A stretch of 64,000 nt of DNA from Mycolicibacterium rhodesiae (GCF_002086695.1 NZ_MVIH01000004.1:124001-188000); one strand, 5' to 3'. Positions 38,882 to 48,480 are shown, counted from the first letter of the stretch. Program-made: numbers and translations. Notes: a model not told the origin generated them from the letters alone.

Positions 38882-40032
38882 AGCGAAAGTATTGTCGCCG
38901 AGGCGGTTCCGGGCGCGCCGTACACCTGCGCCAAGCCCACCCGTGGGTTGCCCGGCACCTGACGTTCGCCGGCCTCGCCACGCAGCTGGCGCACCAGCTC
39001 GTGCATCTGCCGCAGACCGGAGGCACCGATCGGCTCCCCGTTGGCGATCAGGCCACCATCGGTGTTGATCGGCAGCGAGCCGTGGATCTCGGTGGCCCCG
39101 TCGGCCAGCAGCTTCTCCTGCTCGCCGTCGGCGCACAGACCGGTCTCGGCCATGTGGATGATCTCGGCACCGGCATCGGTGTCCTGCAGCTGCGCGATGT
39201 CGATGTCCTCGGGACCGATCCCGGCCTCCTCATAGGCCGCCTTGGCGGCATAGACGGTCGGCGACACGTCCTCGTCGAGCGGGGCCGAGGTGCCGTGAAC
39301 CTCGTATGCGCCGAAGGTCCGGGTACGAATCTCACTGGCGCGCACGTAGACCGGCTTGTCGGTGAATCGGTGCGCGATGTCGGCGCGGCACATGATGACC
39401 GCAGCGGCGCCCTCGTCGGGAGCACAGAACATGTACTGCCGCAGCGGGTAATTCAGTACCGGCGACGCCATGATCTCCTCCACGGAGATCTCCTTGCGGC
39501 GGAAGGCATTCGGGTTCAGCACGCCGTTGCGGAAGTTCTTGTTGGCCACCCGCGCCAGCGTCTCCTCGGAGATGCCGTGATCGTGGATGTATCGGTTGGC
39601 CTTGATACCGAAGAACTTTGTGGTGACGAACTGCCCGTTCTCGGCATACCACTGCGGCAGCGCCAGCTTGGCCGGGTCGTCGGTGAACGCGCCGCGCGGG
39701 TGCTTGTCCAGGCCCACCGCGATGCCGATGTCGTACTTGCCGAGCCGGATGGTGTCCGCGGTCTGCTGGATCGCGCTAGCCGCGGTGGCACAGGCATTGA
39801 AGACGTTGGTGAACGTGATGCCGGTCAGGCCGACCAGGCGCGTCACCGCGTCGGGATTGGACACCTCGTAGCTGCCGCCGAAACCGAACTGGATGTCCTT
39901 CCACTGCGCACCTGAGTCCTGCAGTGCCAGCTCGATCGCCTCGGCACCCATCTGCATGGCGGTCTTGTCGAACCGGCCGAACGGATGCAGGCCGACGCCG
40001 ATGATCGCAACGTCATTGCTCATGCCGCTCAC
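38878..40032 (-). CDS. Thiolase-like protein (SCP-x/Ltp2-type)
   Basis: A 384-residue protein of the thiolase fold found in sterol-side-chain Ltp2-like proteins. It has VAIIGVGLHPFGRF, FNACATAASAIQQTADTIR at the position of the acyl-binding Cys region, DIDIAQLQDTDAGAEIIHMAE and the C-terminal GAPGTASATILSL. The GTG start overlaps the DUF35 gene stop by 4 bp. Members of this pair act as a thiolase or acyl-CoA aldolase. The substrate is unknown. Confidence 0.85.
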   Translation of the reverse strand: MSGMSNDVAIIGVGLHPFGRFDKTAMQMGAEAIELALQDSGAQWKDIQFGFGGSYEVSNPDAVTRLVGLTGITFTNVFNACATAASAIQQTADTIRLGKYDIGIAVGLDKHPRGAFTDDPAKLALPQWYAENGQFVTTKFFGIKANRYIHDHGISEETLARVANKNFRNGVLNPNAFRRKEISVEEIMASPVLNYPLRQYMFCAPDEGAAAVIMCRADIAHRFTDKPVYVRASEIRTRTFGAYEVHGTSAPLDEDVSPTVYAAKAAYEEAGIGPEDIDIAQLQDTDAGAEIIHMAETGLCADGEQEKLLADGATEIHGSLPINTDGGLIANGEPIGASGLRQMHELVRQLRGEAGERQVPGNPRVGLAQVYGAPGTASATILSL

Positions 40033-40448
40033 GCCTCCACGGGTGCGAAGGCGAACGTGACGACCTCGTTGCCGTCGGCGTCGGTCGCGAACGGGATCAT
40101 CGTGAGCTCAACGTCCATGCCCCACTTCAGCTTCTCCGGGTCGTTCTCGGTGAGCCGACCCTCGACGCGCACCACATCCTCGAGTTGCACCAGGCCGACA
40201 CCGAACGGCACGAAATCCTTGCCGGTGGGGCCGATATAGGGCGCGCCGGGCGGGAAGCCCTGCGTGGTCCAGGCGACCAGGGTGCCGCGCCGCGGCAGCA
40301 TGACCTCGTTCATGCCGCCCGCGCTGCACCGCGGGCACCGGTCCTGGCTGGGAAAGACCACGGCCGAACAGCTGGCACATTCACTGCCGATCAGCTGCGG
40401 GTTGTCAGCGGGCCAAGTGGAGATTTCGGGCGCCAGGGCCTTTTGCAT
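40029..40448 (-). CDS. DUF35 OB-fold zinc-ribbon acyl-CoA-binding protein
   Basis: A 139-residue protein with a rubredoxin-like zinc ribbon (CASCSAVVFPSQDRCPRC, about residues 25-42) followed by an OB-fold (RGTLVAWTTQGFPPGAP and FGVGLVQLEDVVRVEG). DUF35 proteins bind acyl-CoA and partner SCP-x-type thiolases or ChsH-like enzymes. It is translationally coupled to the thiolase gene behind it, as expected for such a heteromer. Confidence 0.9.
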   Translation of the reverse strand: MQKALAPEISTWPADNPQLIGSECASCSAVVFPSQDRCPRCSAGGMNEVMLPRRGTLVAWTTQGFPPGAPYIGPTGKDFVPFGVGLVQLEDVVRVEGRLTENDPEKLKWGMDVELTMIPFATDADGNEVVTFAFAPVEA

Positions 40449-40558
40449 AGCGGCATCCTTCGTAGTCCAAATCGGTAGCCGGATCGTACAACACTGTTGG
40501 CCACGAATGGAAACCGCATTCTCATCTGAGTGCACGCCCTTCTCGGACTGGCGCGGGC

Positions 40559-41548
40559 TCATGTGAGCGCGGGCATCACCTCACGCTCGAACAGTTCGAT
40601 GCCGGATCGGTCGTAGGCCGCCTCGGGGAAGTAGCAGATGACGTACTCGCAGCCCAGTTCTCGCAGCGCCGTCAGGCTCTTGATGACCTGCTCGGGCGTG
40701 CCCGCCGCCGAACCCGGCGCATTGACCGTCGTCATCATTGCGTCGGCGGCCGCATCACCGCAGACCCCGGCCAGCCGCTCGCGAACCCGCTGCACCCGCG
40801 CCGCGACGTCGTCGGCCGAGGTGCCGAGGATCGCGTTGACGTTGGCCGAGCGGACGATGGCGTCGAAATCCGTGCCGACCTCGCGGCAGTGCTCGGCGAG
40901 CACCTGCGACTTGTGCGCGAACCCGTCGGGCTCGGACGTGAAGTTGGTGTACTGCGCGTACTTGGCCGCGATCTTGAGCGTCACCTTCTCACCGCCACCG
41001 GCGATCCACAGCGGAATCCCGTTCTCCTGCAACGGCTTCGGGGCAACAATGGCCGCGTCCACCTGATAGTGCTTACCGCCGAAGCTCACCTTGCCGTCGC
41101 GCCAGGCGTCCCGCATGATCTGGACGCCCTCGTCGAGTCGGGCCAACCGCACGCCCGCGGAGGGGAAGCCGTACCCGTACGCACGCCACTCGTGCTCATA
41201 CCAGCCGCCACCGATGCCCATCTGCACGCGGCCGCCGGAGATGATGTCGGTGGTGGCGGCGACCTTGGCCAGGTAGGCGGGGTTGCGATAGCTCATCGCC
41301 GTGCACATCTGGCCGAGCTTGATCCGGGAGGTGGTCGCCGCGTACGCCGCCATCAGCGTCCACGCCTCGTGGGTGGCCTCATCGGTCGGGATCGGCACGG
41401 TATGGAAGTGGTCGTAGACCCAGAGCGAATCCCATGGACCCGCATCGGCGTGATCAGCCAGATCACGCATTACCTGCCAGTGCTTTTCAGTGGGAATGCC
41501 GGCCAGATCCAGTCGCCAGCCCTGCGGGATGAACAGTCCGAAGCGCAT
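40559..41548 (-). CDS. LLM-class F420-dependent oxidoreductase
   Basis: A 329-residue TIM-barrel protein. It opens MRFGLFIPQGWRLDL, then DSLWVYDHFHTVPIPTDEATHEAWTLMAAYAATTSRIKLG and TDIISGGRVQMGIGGGWYEHEWRAYGYGFP, the classic F420 luciferase-like motif set. It likely uses reduced or oxidised F420 on an unknown substrate. It lies 110 bp upstream of the DUF35-thiolase pair and may be in the same leftward unit. Confidence 0.9.
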   Translation of the reverse strand: MRFGLFIPQGWRLDLAGIPTEKHWQVMRDLADHADAGPWDSLWVYDHFHTVPIPTDEATHEAWTLMAAYAATTSRIKLGQMCTAMSYRNPAYLAKVAATTDIISGGRVQMGIGGGWYEHEWRAYGYGFPSAGVRLARLDEGVQIMRDAWRDGKVSFGGKHYQVDAAIVAPKPLQENGIPLWIAGGGEKVTLKIAAKYAQYTNFTSEPDGFAHKSQVLAEHCREVGTDFDAIVRSANVNAILGTSADDVAARVQRVRERLAGVCGDAAADAMMTTVNAPGSAAGTPEQVIKSLTALRELGCEYVICYFPEAAYDRSGIELFEREVMPALT

Positions 41549-42118
41549 GGCCCGACTCTACGGACGAGCGCGTCACCCGACCAGGGTGCCGTCAGGGCAT
41601 CCGGGAGTGCCTCTACTCCGGAAGAGTTAAGACCCCTGGACGGCAATCGGCCCCTCCCATACGGGAGGGGCCAATGCTCCCCCTTGCCTCCTCATTCCCC
41701 TGGCGTAATGCCCATCACACCGCAAAAACTAGCTGAGAGCAAGCTGAGACGATGGAATTCAGCAAAAAATCTTGATCACGCAGGCAAATGCAGCGCGAAC
41801 AGTTGACCCGCTATCCACTTTGGACATACCACCAGATCAGGCACGCACTATCGAAACAGGTCTCGCGGCAAATGGTGCGCCAAGTGCCGAATAGGGCAAT
41901 TCGCTCAGCAACTGAGGTCACGAGTTGGCATATGACCGAACGCACCGGAATTTGCTCTAACTGACGGCGCTGCACATTTATCCGAGGTCACACTTATCGG
42001 AAAGTTGAGGTAGCGGATTTGCAATCTCGCCGCGGAGTGCCCGCGAGGGGAACCGCCCGGCGCGACAGCGGTTGGCACACTGACGTGCGTGCCGGCAATG
42101 CTCCGGATCGGACCCCGC
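41549..42118. other. 570-bp gene-free stretch, lower in GC than its surroundings
   Basis: No convincing coding region is present on either strand. The stretch between about 41,690 and 42,000 is visibly richer in A and T than the flanking genes. Near its left end is a perfect hairpin at 41649-41672 (ten-base arms GGCCCCTCCC, loop ATAC). No insertion-sequence ends, tRNA or long repeats are seen. It could hold a small RNA, a decayed gene or a binding site for an AT-preferring nucleoid protein. Confidence 0.6.
41649..41672. terminator. GC-rich perfect hairpin in the 41.5-42.1 kb gap
   Basis: Ten-base perfect stem with loop ATAC. No T-run follows on either strand, so it is at best a weak intrinsic terminator or part of a structured RNA. 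Confidence 0.35.
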
Positions 42119-43624
42119 CTACCCCGCACCGCCGGAGTACATCGCGGCTATGTCAGGAAGCGAAACTTTGAGCGAGTGGTTGCGCGGAAGCTCGGCGACG
42201 ACAACCACCTCGACGGGCACATGATGTTTGGGCAGCGCACCGCGGACCAGAGCCAGCAGGTCAGCCGGGTCGGGTGCTGGGGCGCCGGGAACCGTCTCCA
42301 CCGCCGCGAACGGCACCTCGCCGAGCCGGGGATCGGGAACGCCGACGACCGCGGCGTCGCGCACCGACGGGTGGCCCACGAGGACTCGGCGAACGGTCTC
42401 CGGCAGGACCTTGAAGCCGCCGCGATTGATCGCCCCGTCGGCGCGGCCGTGCAGGGTGATGAACCCGTCGGCGTCGACCGACGCCAGGTCGTTGGTGCGG
42501 ATCCAGTCCGGATCCATGGACGCGATCTTGGCTTCCAGGACACCCTGTTCGCCGGTCGGCACCTCACTGTCTCCGTTCGGATCGATGATGCGGACCTCGG
42601 TGTTGGGCATCACCCGACCCGAGCTTGCACGCTTGGCTGCGCCGAACTCCCGATAGAGATCGGGCGTCCAGGTGCACACCGATCCGGCGAATTCGGTTGC
42701 GCCATAAGCCAGCAGGACGGGCACGCCGTACCTCTGCTCGAACGCGTCACGGGTCTCGGGATCCAGCGGTCCCGCGGCGCTGATGACGTAGTCGAGCGAG
42801 GCGAGGTCCTCGCTCGGCAGGTCGGCGTCCAGAAGCATGCGTACCGCGGCCGGCTGCAGACCGCAGCGCCGGATGCCGTAGGTCTTCACCACCCTCACCC
42901 AGTCGGCGACGCTGAACTTCTCCAGAAGAGCAATCCGCTTGCCGAGGTAGGCACCGGTGATCAGCTGGCACACCCCGCCTATCCCGCCGAGCGGCCAGTA
43001 CATCAGCTCAGGTGGCTCGTCGGCGGAGGCACCGGTGATCGCCACGCTGGACACGGTGTGTTCCAGCACCGACGCCGAGATCGGGTGCCGTTTGGGCGGT
43101 CCGGTGGTGCCGCTGGTGAGCACCTGCAGACCGGTCGACCCGTCCCGGCCCGATGAGCTCAGCCGCGGTGCCACCCGCTCGAGTCCAGCCACAAGCTCCA
43201 CAGCGGGCGACGACAGTGACACCGCGATACCGGCGGTGCCTGCGCGCCGGGCGGCGGCGATCACCGGCTCGGTCCAGTCCTCCCGGTCGGCGACGACCGC
43301 GGCAGGCTCCAGCTGTTCGATGTCCCGCCCGATCGCCTCGGCCGACTGGAACGAATAGATCATCGGCACCCACCGCCCGCCGCCGAGCAATCCGATCACG
43401 GCCGCCGCATGGGGCGGGCGGTTGCGGGCCACCACTGCCACAGTCGCGCCGGCCGCGACTCCCGCCCGCGCCAAGGCATCGTCGATGGCACGGGCATAGG
43501 CAGCGATCTCGTCACCGGTGTACCAGCGACCGTTGAACTCGATGCACGGCGCGCCGCCGTAGCCTGCCAGGCTGGCGGCCAGCTTGCTGCTGATCGTTGC
43601 GGCGCCCTCGCTCACGCGCCCCAC
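42119..43624 (-). CDS. AMP-forming acyl-CoA synthetase/ligase (ANL family)
   Basis: A 501-residue adenylate-forming enzyme. The P-loop is VLTSGTTGPPKRHP, A5 is AYGATEFAG, and the hinge and C-domain are RADGAINRGGFKVLPE followed by the A10 lysine in LPRNHSLKVS. It activates a carboxylic acid with ATP for CoA transfer. GTG at 43624 is taken; GTG at 43615 is equally possible. It lies after the terminator that ends fadB, so it has its own promoter. Acid specificity unknown. Confidence 0.9.
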   Translation of the reverse strand: MGRVSEGAATISSKLAASLAGYGGAPCIEFNGRWYTGDEIAAYARAIDDALARAGVAAGATVAVVARNRPPHAAAVIGLLGGGRWVPMIYSFQSAEAIGRDIEQLEPAAVVADREDWTEPVIAAARRAGTAGIAVSLSSPAVELVAGLERVAPRLSSSGRDGSTGLQVLTSGTTGPPKRHPISASVLEHTVSSVAITGASADEPPELMYWPLGGIGGVCQLITGAYLGKRIALLEKFSVADWVRVVKTYGIRRCGLQPAAVRMLLDADLPSEDLASLDYVISAAGPLDPETRDAFEQRYGVPVLLAYGATEFAGSVCTWTPDLYREFGAAKRASSGRVMPNTEVRIIDPNGDSEVPTGEQGVLEAKIASMDPDWIRTNDLASVDADGFITLHGRADGAINRGGFKVLPETVRRVLVGHPSVRDAAVVGVPDPRLGEVPFAAVETVPGAPAPDPADLLALVRGALPKHHVPVEVVVVAELPRNHSLKVSLPDIAAMYSGGAG

Positions 43625-43640
43625 GCTAACGGTCGCCTGC

Positions 43641-43698
43641 CGACCAGACGCAAAAGTCCCCGAAACACCGAGGTTTCGGGGACCTTTGCGTCTGGTCG
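43641..43698 (-). terminator. Long palindromic terminator after fadB
   Basis: Twenty-six-base arms with one mismatch around loop ACCGAG. It starts 11 nt after the fadB stop. It shares AGAC(A/G)CAAAAGTCCC with the element after gltA2. The inner stem GTCCCCGAAAC/GTTTCGGGGAC followed by CTTTGCGTC can act as a hairpin with a pyrimidine-rich tail. Confidence 0.75.
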
Positions 43699-43709
43699 CG
43701 ATGGAACAG

Positions 43710-45845
43710 TTACAGCAGCGACGCCGGCGGGTTGAACCGCTCGCCGTACTTCTCCGCCAGTTCCTTGGCGCGCGCCACGAACCCGGCCTTACCGCCGTGC
43801 GGGTAGCCGACGATCAGCTGTGCGGCGCCACCGGTCCACGGCGGGAAGCCGATGCCCATGATCGAGCCGATGTTGGCGTCGGCCGTCGTCGTGATCACGC
43901 CCTCGTCGAAGCACTTCTGGGTTTCCAGCGCCTCGGCGAACAGCATCCGGTCGATCATGTCCTGCAGCGGCGGCGTCGAAGTGCCCGAGGAGAAGGTTTC
44001 CCGCAGCCCCGGCCACAACTGGGTGCGCTTGCCGTCGACGTATTCGTAGAATCCGGCACCGGAAAGCCTTGAGGGACGGCCGAGTTCGATCATCTTCTCG
44101 ACAACGGCCTCCGCCGGGTGCGGCTCGTAGGTGCCGCCGGCGTCCTCGACGCCCTTGCGAGTGGCGAGAGCGATCTTGTGCATCAGTTCGAGGTTGAGCT
44201 CGTCGGACAGCTGCAGCGGCGGGGCCGGGTAGCCGGCCTGGGTGCCCGCATGCTCGATCGACGCGGGCTCCACACCCTCGCCGAGCATCGCCAGCGCTTC
44301 GTTGACGAAGGTGCCGATGACCCGGCTGGTGTAGAAGCCGCGGCTGTCGTTGACCACGATCGGGGTCTTCCCGATGGCCAGCGTGTAGTCGAACACCCGG
44401 GCCAGCGCTTCGTCAGATGTCTTCTCGCCCTTGATGATCTCCACCAGCGGCATCTTGTCGACCGGGGAGAAGAAGTGAATGCCGATGAAGTCGTCCTGGC
44501 GCTTCACCCCGGTCGCGAGTTCGGTGATCGGCAGCGTCGAGGTGTTCGAGCCCAGCAGCGCGTTGGGCTCGACGATGTCCTCGATCTCCTGGAACACCTT
44601 GTGCTTCAGCTCGACCGACTCGAAGACCGCCTCGATGACGAAGTCGACGCCCTTGAAGTCGGCGGCGTCGGCCGTCGGGGTGATCCGGCCCAGCAGGGCG
44701 TCGGACCGTTCCTGGGTGGTCTTGCCCCGCTCAAGGGCCTTGGCCTCCAACTTCTCGGAGTAACCCTTGCCCTTCTGGGCCGCTTCGAGCGTGACGTCCT
44801 TGAGGACCACATCGAAGCCGGCCTTGGCCGACACGTAGGCGATACCGGCGCCCATCATGCCCGCACCGAGCACACCGATCTTGGTGATCGGGGTCTTGCC
44901 GATGCCGTCGGGCCGCGATCCACCGGAGTTGATGGCCTGCAGGTCGAAGAAGAACGCCTGGATCATGTTCTTGGCGATCGGCCCGGTGACCAGCTCGGTG
45001 AAGTACCGGCTCTCGATGCGGCTGGCGGTGTCGAAGTCCACCTGCGCGCCTTCGACGGCGGCGGCCAGGATGGCCCGCGGCGCCGGCATCGGCGCGCCCT
45101 TGAGCTGCTTGCGCAGCAGCGACGGGAACGACGGCAGGATCGCCGCCAGCGACGGGCTGGCCGGGGTGCCGCCGGGCATCTTGTAGCCCTTGGCATCCCA
45201 CGGCTGGGTGTGCGATTCGGGGTTTGCCTTTATCCATGCCTTGGCGGCGGGCACCAATTCCTCGACGCTGCCGACGAGTTCGTCCACCAGGCCGTTGTCC
45301 TTGGCAGCGGCCGGCTTGAACCGGGTGCCCTGGCTCAATACGTTGACGAAGCCGTTCTGGATACCGAGCATCCGGGTCACGCGGGTGACGCCGCCGCCAC
45401 CGGGCAGCAGGCCCAGGGTGACCTCGGGCAGACCGATCTGAACGCCCTTGACGTCAGCCACAATCCGGTGGTGGCAGGCCAGCGCGATCTCCAGGCCACC
45501 GCCGAGGGCGGCGCCGTTGATCGCGGCGACGACCGGCTTGCCGAGGGTCTCCAGGGCGCGCAGGTCGCGCTTGATGTCCTCGACCTCGGCGAAGATCTCA
45601 CCGGCGTTCTCCGGACCGGCGGTGATCATGCTCTTGAGGTCGCCACCGGCGAAGAAGGTCTTCTTGCCGCTGGTGATGACCACACCGGTGATCGAATCCT
45701 TCTCGGCAACCAGGCGTTCTACCGCCGTGTGCATGGACTCTTTGTAGTGCTCGTTCATCACGTTGGCCGAACCGGTCGGGTCGTCCATCGTCAGCGTGAC
45801 GATGCCGTCGGCATCCTTGTCCCACGCAATCGTGTTCTCTGCCAT
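43710..45845 (-). CDS. fadB: Fatty acid oxidation multifunctional enzyme alpha subunit FadB
   Basis: A 711-residue fusion. The N-terminal enoyl-CoA hydratase (crotonase) domain is at 1-190 with FFAGGDLKSM and NGAALGGGLEIALACHHR; the 3-hydroxyacyl-CoA dehydrogenase starts near 320 with VLGAGMMGAGIAYVSAKAGF (NAD) and continues with IEAVFESVELK and the catalytic His region GIHFFSPVDKMPLVEI. It does the hydration and dehydrogenation steps of beta-oxidation in complex with FadA. It lies 9 bp downstream of fadA. Matches Rv0860. Confidence 0.97.
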   Translation of the reverse strand: MAENTIAWDKDADGIVTLTMDDPTGSANVMNEHYKESMHTAVERLVAEKDSITGVVITSGKKTFFAGGDLKSMITAGPENAGEIFAEVEDIKRDLRALETLGKPVVAAINGAALGGGLEIALACHHRIVADVKGVQIGLPEVTLGLLPGGGGVTRVTRMLGIQNGFVNVLSQGTRFKPAAAKDNGLVDELVGSVEELVPAAKAWIKANPESHTQPWDAKGYKMPGGTPASPSLAAILPSFPSLLRKQLKGAPMPAPRAILAAAVEGAQVDFDTASRIESRYFTELVTGPIAKNMIQAFFFDLQAINSGGSRPDGIGKTPITKIGVLGAGMMGAGIAYVSAKAGFDVVLKDVTLEAAQKGKGYSEKLEAKALERGKTTQERSDALLGRITPTADAADFKGVDFVIEAVFESVELKHKVFQEIEDIVEPNALLGSNTSTLPITELATGVKRQDDFIGIHFFSPVDKMPLVEIIKGEKTSDEALARVFDYTLAIGKTPIVVNDSRGFYTSRVIGTFVNEALAMLGEGVEPASIEHAGTQAGYPAPPLQLSDELNLELMHKIALATRKGVEDAGGTYEPHPAEAVVEKMIELGRPSRLSGAGFYEYVDGKRTQLWPGLRETFSSGTSTPPLQDMIDRMLFAEALETQKCFDEGVITTTADANIGSIMGIGFPPWTGGAAQLIVGYPHGGKAGFVARAKELAEKYGERFNPPASLL

Positions 45846-45854
45846 GACTTTTCC

Positions 45855-47066
45855 TTAAACCCTCTCGATGATGGTGGCGACACCCATGCCGCCGCCGATG
45901 CACAGCGTGATGAGCGCGCGCTTGGCGCCGCGACGCTCGAGCTCGTCGACCATGGTGCCGGTGATCATGGCGCCGGTGGCACCAAGCGGGTGGCCCATCG
46001 CGATCGCGCCACCGTTGACGTTGAGCTTCTCGCTCGGGATGTTCAGGTCCTTCTGGAACTTCAGCACCACCGACGCGAAGGCCTCGTTGAGCTCGAACAG
46101 GTCGATGTCGTCGACGGTCAGGCCGGCACGGTCGAGCACCTTGCGGGTGGCCGGCGTGGGGCCGGTCAGCATGATCGTCGCGTCCGAACCGCTGGTGGCG
46201 GTGGCCACGATGCGCGCCCGCGGGGTCAGGCCCTGAGACTTGCCCGCGGCTTCGCTGCCGATGAGCACCAGAGCGGCGCCGTCGACGATGCCGGAGCTGT
46301 TGCCGCCGGTGTGGACGTGGTTGATCTTCTCGACCCAGTGGTACTTCTGCAGCGCCACGTCGTCGAAGCCGGCCATCGCGGCCAGTCCCTCGAATGCGGA
46401 CTTGAGCTTGCCGAGGCCCTCCACGGTGGTGCCGGGGCGCATGTGCTCGTCGTGGTCGAGGATCAGCAGGCCGTTCTGGTCCTTGACCGGGACCACGGAC
46501 TTGGCGAAGTAGCCGCCCGACCAGGCCGCGGCGGCGCGCTCCTGGGACTGCGCGGCGTAGGCGTCGACGTCCTCACGGGAGAAACCCTCGATCGTGGCGA
46601 TCAGGTCGGCGCCGATGCCCTGCGGCACGATGTAGTTGTCGAACACGGTGGCCGGGTCGGTGAACATCGCACCGCCGTCGGAGCCCATCGGGACGCGGCT
46701 CATCGACTCGACGCCACCGGCGAGGACCATGTCGTCCCAGCCGGAGCGGACCTTCTGCGCTGCGGTGTTGACGGCTTCCAGACCGGATGCGCAGAAGCGG
46801 TTCAGCTGGACGCCACCGACGGTGTCGGGCATGCCTGCCGCGATCACCGCGGTGCGGGCGATGTCGGCGCCCTGGTCGCCGACCGGGGACACGCAGCCCA
46901 GGATGACGTCGCTGATCAGGTTCTCGTCGAGGTCGGGGAAGCGCGAGCGCAGTTCCTCGATCAGGCCGACCACGAGGTTCAGTGGCTTGACTTCGTTGAG
47001 CGATCCGCCGCGCTGCTTACCGCGCGGGGTTCGGATGGCCTCGTAGATGAAGGCTTCTTCGGACAT
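45855..47066 (-). CDS. fadA: Acetyl-CoA acyltransferase (thiolase) FadA
   Basis: A 403-residue thiolase. The nucleophilic Cys92 is in [14 protein letters not shown]; the catalytic His is in [18 protein letters not shown]; the second Cys is in [10 protein letters not shown] near the C-terminus. It cleaves 3-ketoacyl-CoA, the last step of the spiral, as the beta subunit with FadB. The 196-bp gap to dapC holds a perfect 20-bp palindrome that may be its operator. Matches Rv0859. Confidence 0.97.
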   Translation of the reverse strand: MSEEAFIYEAIRTPRGKQRGGSLNEVKPLNLVVGLIEELRSRFPDLDENLISDVILGCVSPVGDQGADIARTAVIAAGMPDTVGGVQLNRFCASGLEAVNTAAQKVRSGWDDMVLAGGVESMSRVPMGSDGGAMFTDPATVFDNYIVPQGIGADLIATIEGFSREDVDAYAAQSQERAAAAWSGGYFAKSVVPVKDQNGLLILDHDEHMRPGTTVEGLGKLKSAFEGLAAMAGFDDVALQKYHWVEKINHVHTGGNSSGIVDGAALVLIGSEAAGKSQGLTPRARIVATATSGSDATIMLTGPTPATRKVLDRAGLTVDDIDLFELNEAFASVVLKFQKDLNIPSEKLNVNGGAIAMGHPLGATGAMITGTMVDELERRGAKRALITLCIGGGMGVATIIERV

Positions 47067-47150
47067 GTGTGTTTTCTCCAGGTCCTGTTCGGAATTGGGC
47101 GTGACGACCTACTCGACAGTCGTCCTCTGCCCGCGAAGCCTACCAAGGCC

Positions 47151-47170
47151 GCCCAACCGGATGGTTGGGC
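47151..47170. promoter_or_regulatory. Perfect 20-bp palindrome in the fadA-dapC intergenic region
   Basis: GCCCAACC-GGAT-GGTTGGGC, centred 94 bp upstream of fadA and 102 bp upstream of dapC. The AACC-N4-GGTT core resembles TetR-type operators; alternatively it is a short RNA hairpin. No terminator T-run follows. Confidence 0.5.
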
Positions 47171-47262
47171 AGTCGCTCAGGTCAGGCCGGTGCGGTGAAC
47201 CCAACTGCCGATGAGAATTGACGAAACCGCTGATAATCGAGCCTCCGGCTAAGCTCCGCACC

Positions 47263-48477
47263 ATGACGGGTTCGCATGAAGGCGGCCGTCCGGCTCCGGT
47301 CGACCGGTTGCAGCCGTACGCGGTGACGATCTTCGCCGAGATGTCGGCACTGGCCGCCCGGATCGGCGCGGTGAACCTGGGCCAGGGCTTCCCGGACGAG
47401 GACGGCCCGGCCGGGATGCTGGCGGCCGCGCAGAAGGCGATCGCCGAGGGCGTCAACCAATACCCGCCCGGGCTGGGCATCGCCCCGCTGCGCGAGGCGA
47501 TCGCCGCCCAGCGCAAGCGGCAGTACGACGTCGACTACGACCCGGAGACCGAGGTGCTGGTCACCGTTGGCGCCACCGAGGCGATCGCGGCCGCCATCCT
47601 CGGCCTGGTGGAGCCGGGCTCGGATGTGCTGTTGATCGAGCCGTTCTACGACTCCTACTCCCCTGTCATCGCGATGGCCGGCAGCCGGCGGGTGCCGGTG
47701 CCGCTGGTGCCCGACGGCCGCGGCTTCGCCCTCGACGTCGACGCCCTGCGCGCCGCGGTGACGCCGAAGACCCGCGCGCTGATCGTGAACTCGCCGCACA
47801 ACCCCACCGGCATGGTGCTCGCGGACCGAGACCTGCGGGCGCTGGCGGCACTTGCGGTCGACGCCGACCTGCTGGTGATCACCGATGAGGTGTACGAGCA
47901 TCTGGTGTTCGACGACAAAAAGCATCTGCCGCTGGCGGCCTACCCCGGCATGGCCGAGCGCACGCTGACGATCTCCAGTGCCGCCAAGATGTTCAACTGC
48001 ACCGGCTGGAAGATCGGCTGGGTGTGCGGCAGGCCGGATCTGATTGCCGGGGTGCGGGCGGCCAAGCAATACCTGACTTACGTGGGTGGCGCACCGTTTC
48101 AGCCCGCGGTCGCCTACGCGCTGAATTTCGAAGAGGCCTGGGTGAGTGCGCTGCGAGATTCATTGCAGGCCAAGCGGGATCGGCTCTCGACGGCGTTGTC
48201 CGAGTTGGGCTTCGGCGTCCACGACAGCGCGGGCACCTACTTCCTGTGCGCCGACCCGCGGCCGCTCGGCTATTCCGACAGCACCCAGTTCTGCGCGGAG
48301 TTGCCTACCAAAGCCGGGGTCGCGGCAATCCCGATGTCGGCGTTCTGCGATCCACACTCTCCCCATATCGGCGAGTGGAATCACTTGGTGCGCTTCGCCT
48401 TCTGCAAGCGCGACGATACTCTCGACGAGGCGATCCGCAGGCTCGGCGCGCTAGCACGCGGCCGCGACCTCGCCTAG
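47263..48477 (+). CDS. dapC: N-succinyldiaminopimelate aminotransferase-like class I aminotransferase
   Basis: A 404-residue fold-type I PLP enzyme. It has NLGQGFPDEDGPAGM, the substrate loop VNSPHNPTGMVL, Asp-Tyr pair ITDEVYEHLVF, and the Schiff-base Lys in ISSAAKMFNCTGWKIGW. In M. tuberculosis the orthologous position (Rv0858c) is annotated as DapC in lysine/diaminopimelate synthesis. It may also act as a kynurenine/methionine-type aminotransferase. It converges on an SRPBCC gene with a 3-bp gap. Confidence 0.85.
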   Translation: MTGSHEGGRPAPVDRLQPYAVTIFAEMSALAARIGAVNLGQGFPDEDGPAGMLAAAQKAIAEGVNQYPPGLGIAPLREAIAAQRKRQYDVDYDPETEVLVTVGATEAIAAAILGLVEPGSDVLLIEPFYDSYSPVIAMAGSRRVPVPLVPDGRGFALDVDALRAAVTPKTRALIVNSPHNPTGMVLADRDLRALAALAVDADLLVITDEVYEHLVFDDKKHLPLAAYPGMAERTLTISSAAKMFNCTGWKIGWVCGRPDLIAGVRAAKQYLTYVGGAPFQPAVAYALNFEEAWVSALRDSLQAKRDRLSTALSELGFGVHDSAGTYFLCADPRPLGYSDSTQFCAELPTKAGVAAIPMSAFCDPHSPHIGEWNHLVRFAFCKRDDTLDEAIRRLGALARGRDLA

Positions 48478-48480
48478 CGA

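Noticed and set aside
41905-42129. 74-codon reverse frame in the 41.5-42.1 kb gap
   Set aside because: No ribosome-binding site, no recognisable motif, and composition unlike other genes in the window.
44118-47198. 1026-codon forward open frame opposite fadB and fadA
   Set aside because: Composition is the typical translated complement of a GC-rich gene (many His, Arg, Gly, Val, Asp) and both real genes on the other strand have full family motifs.
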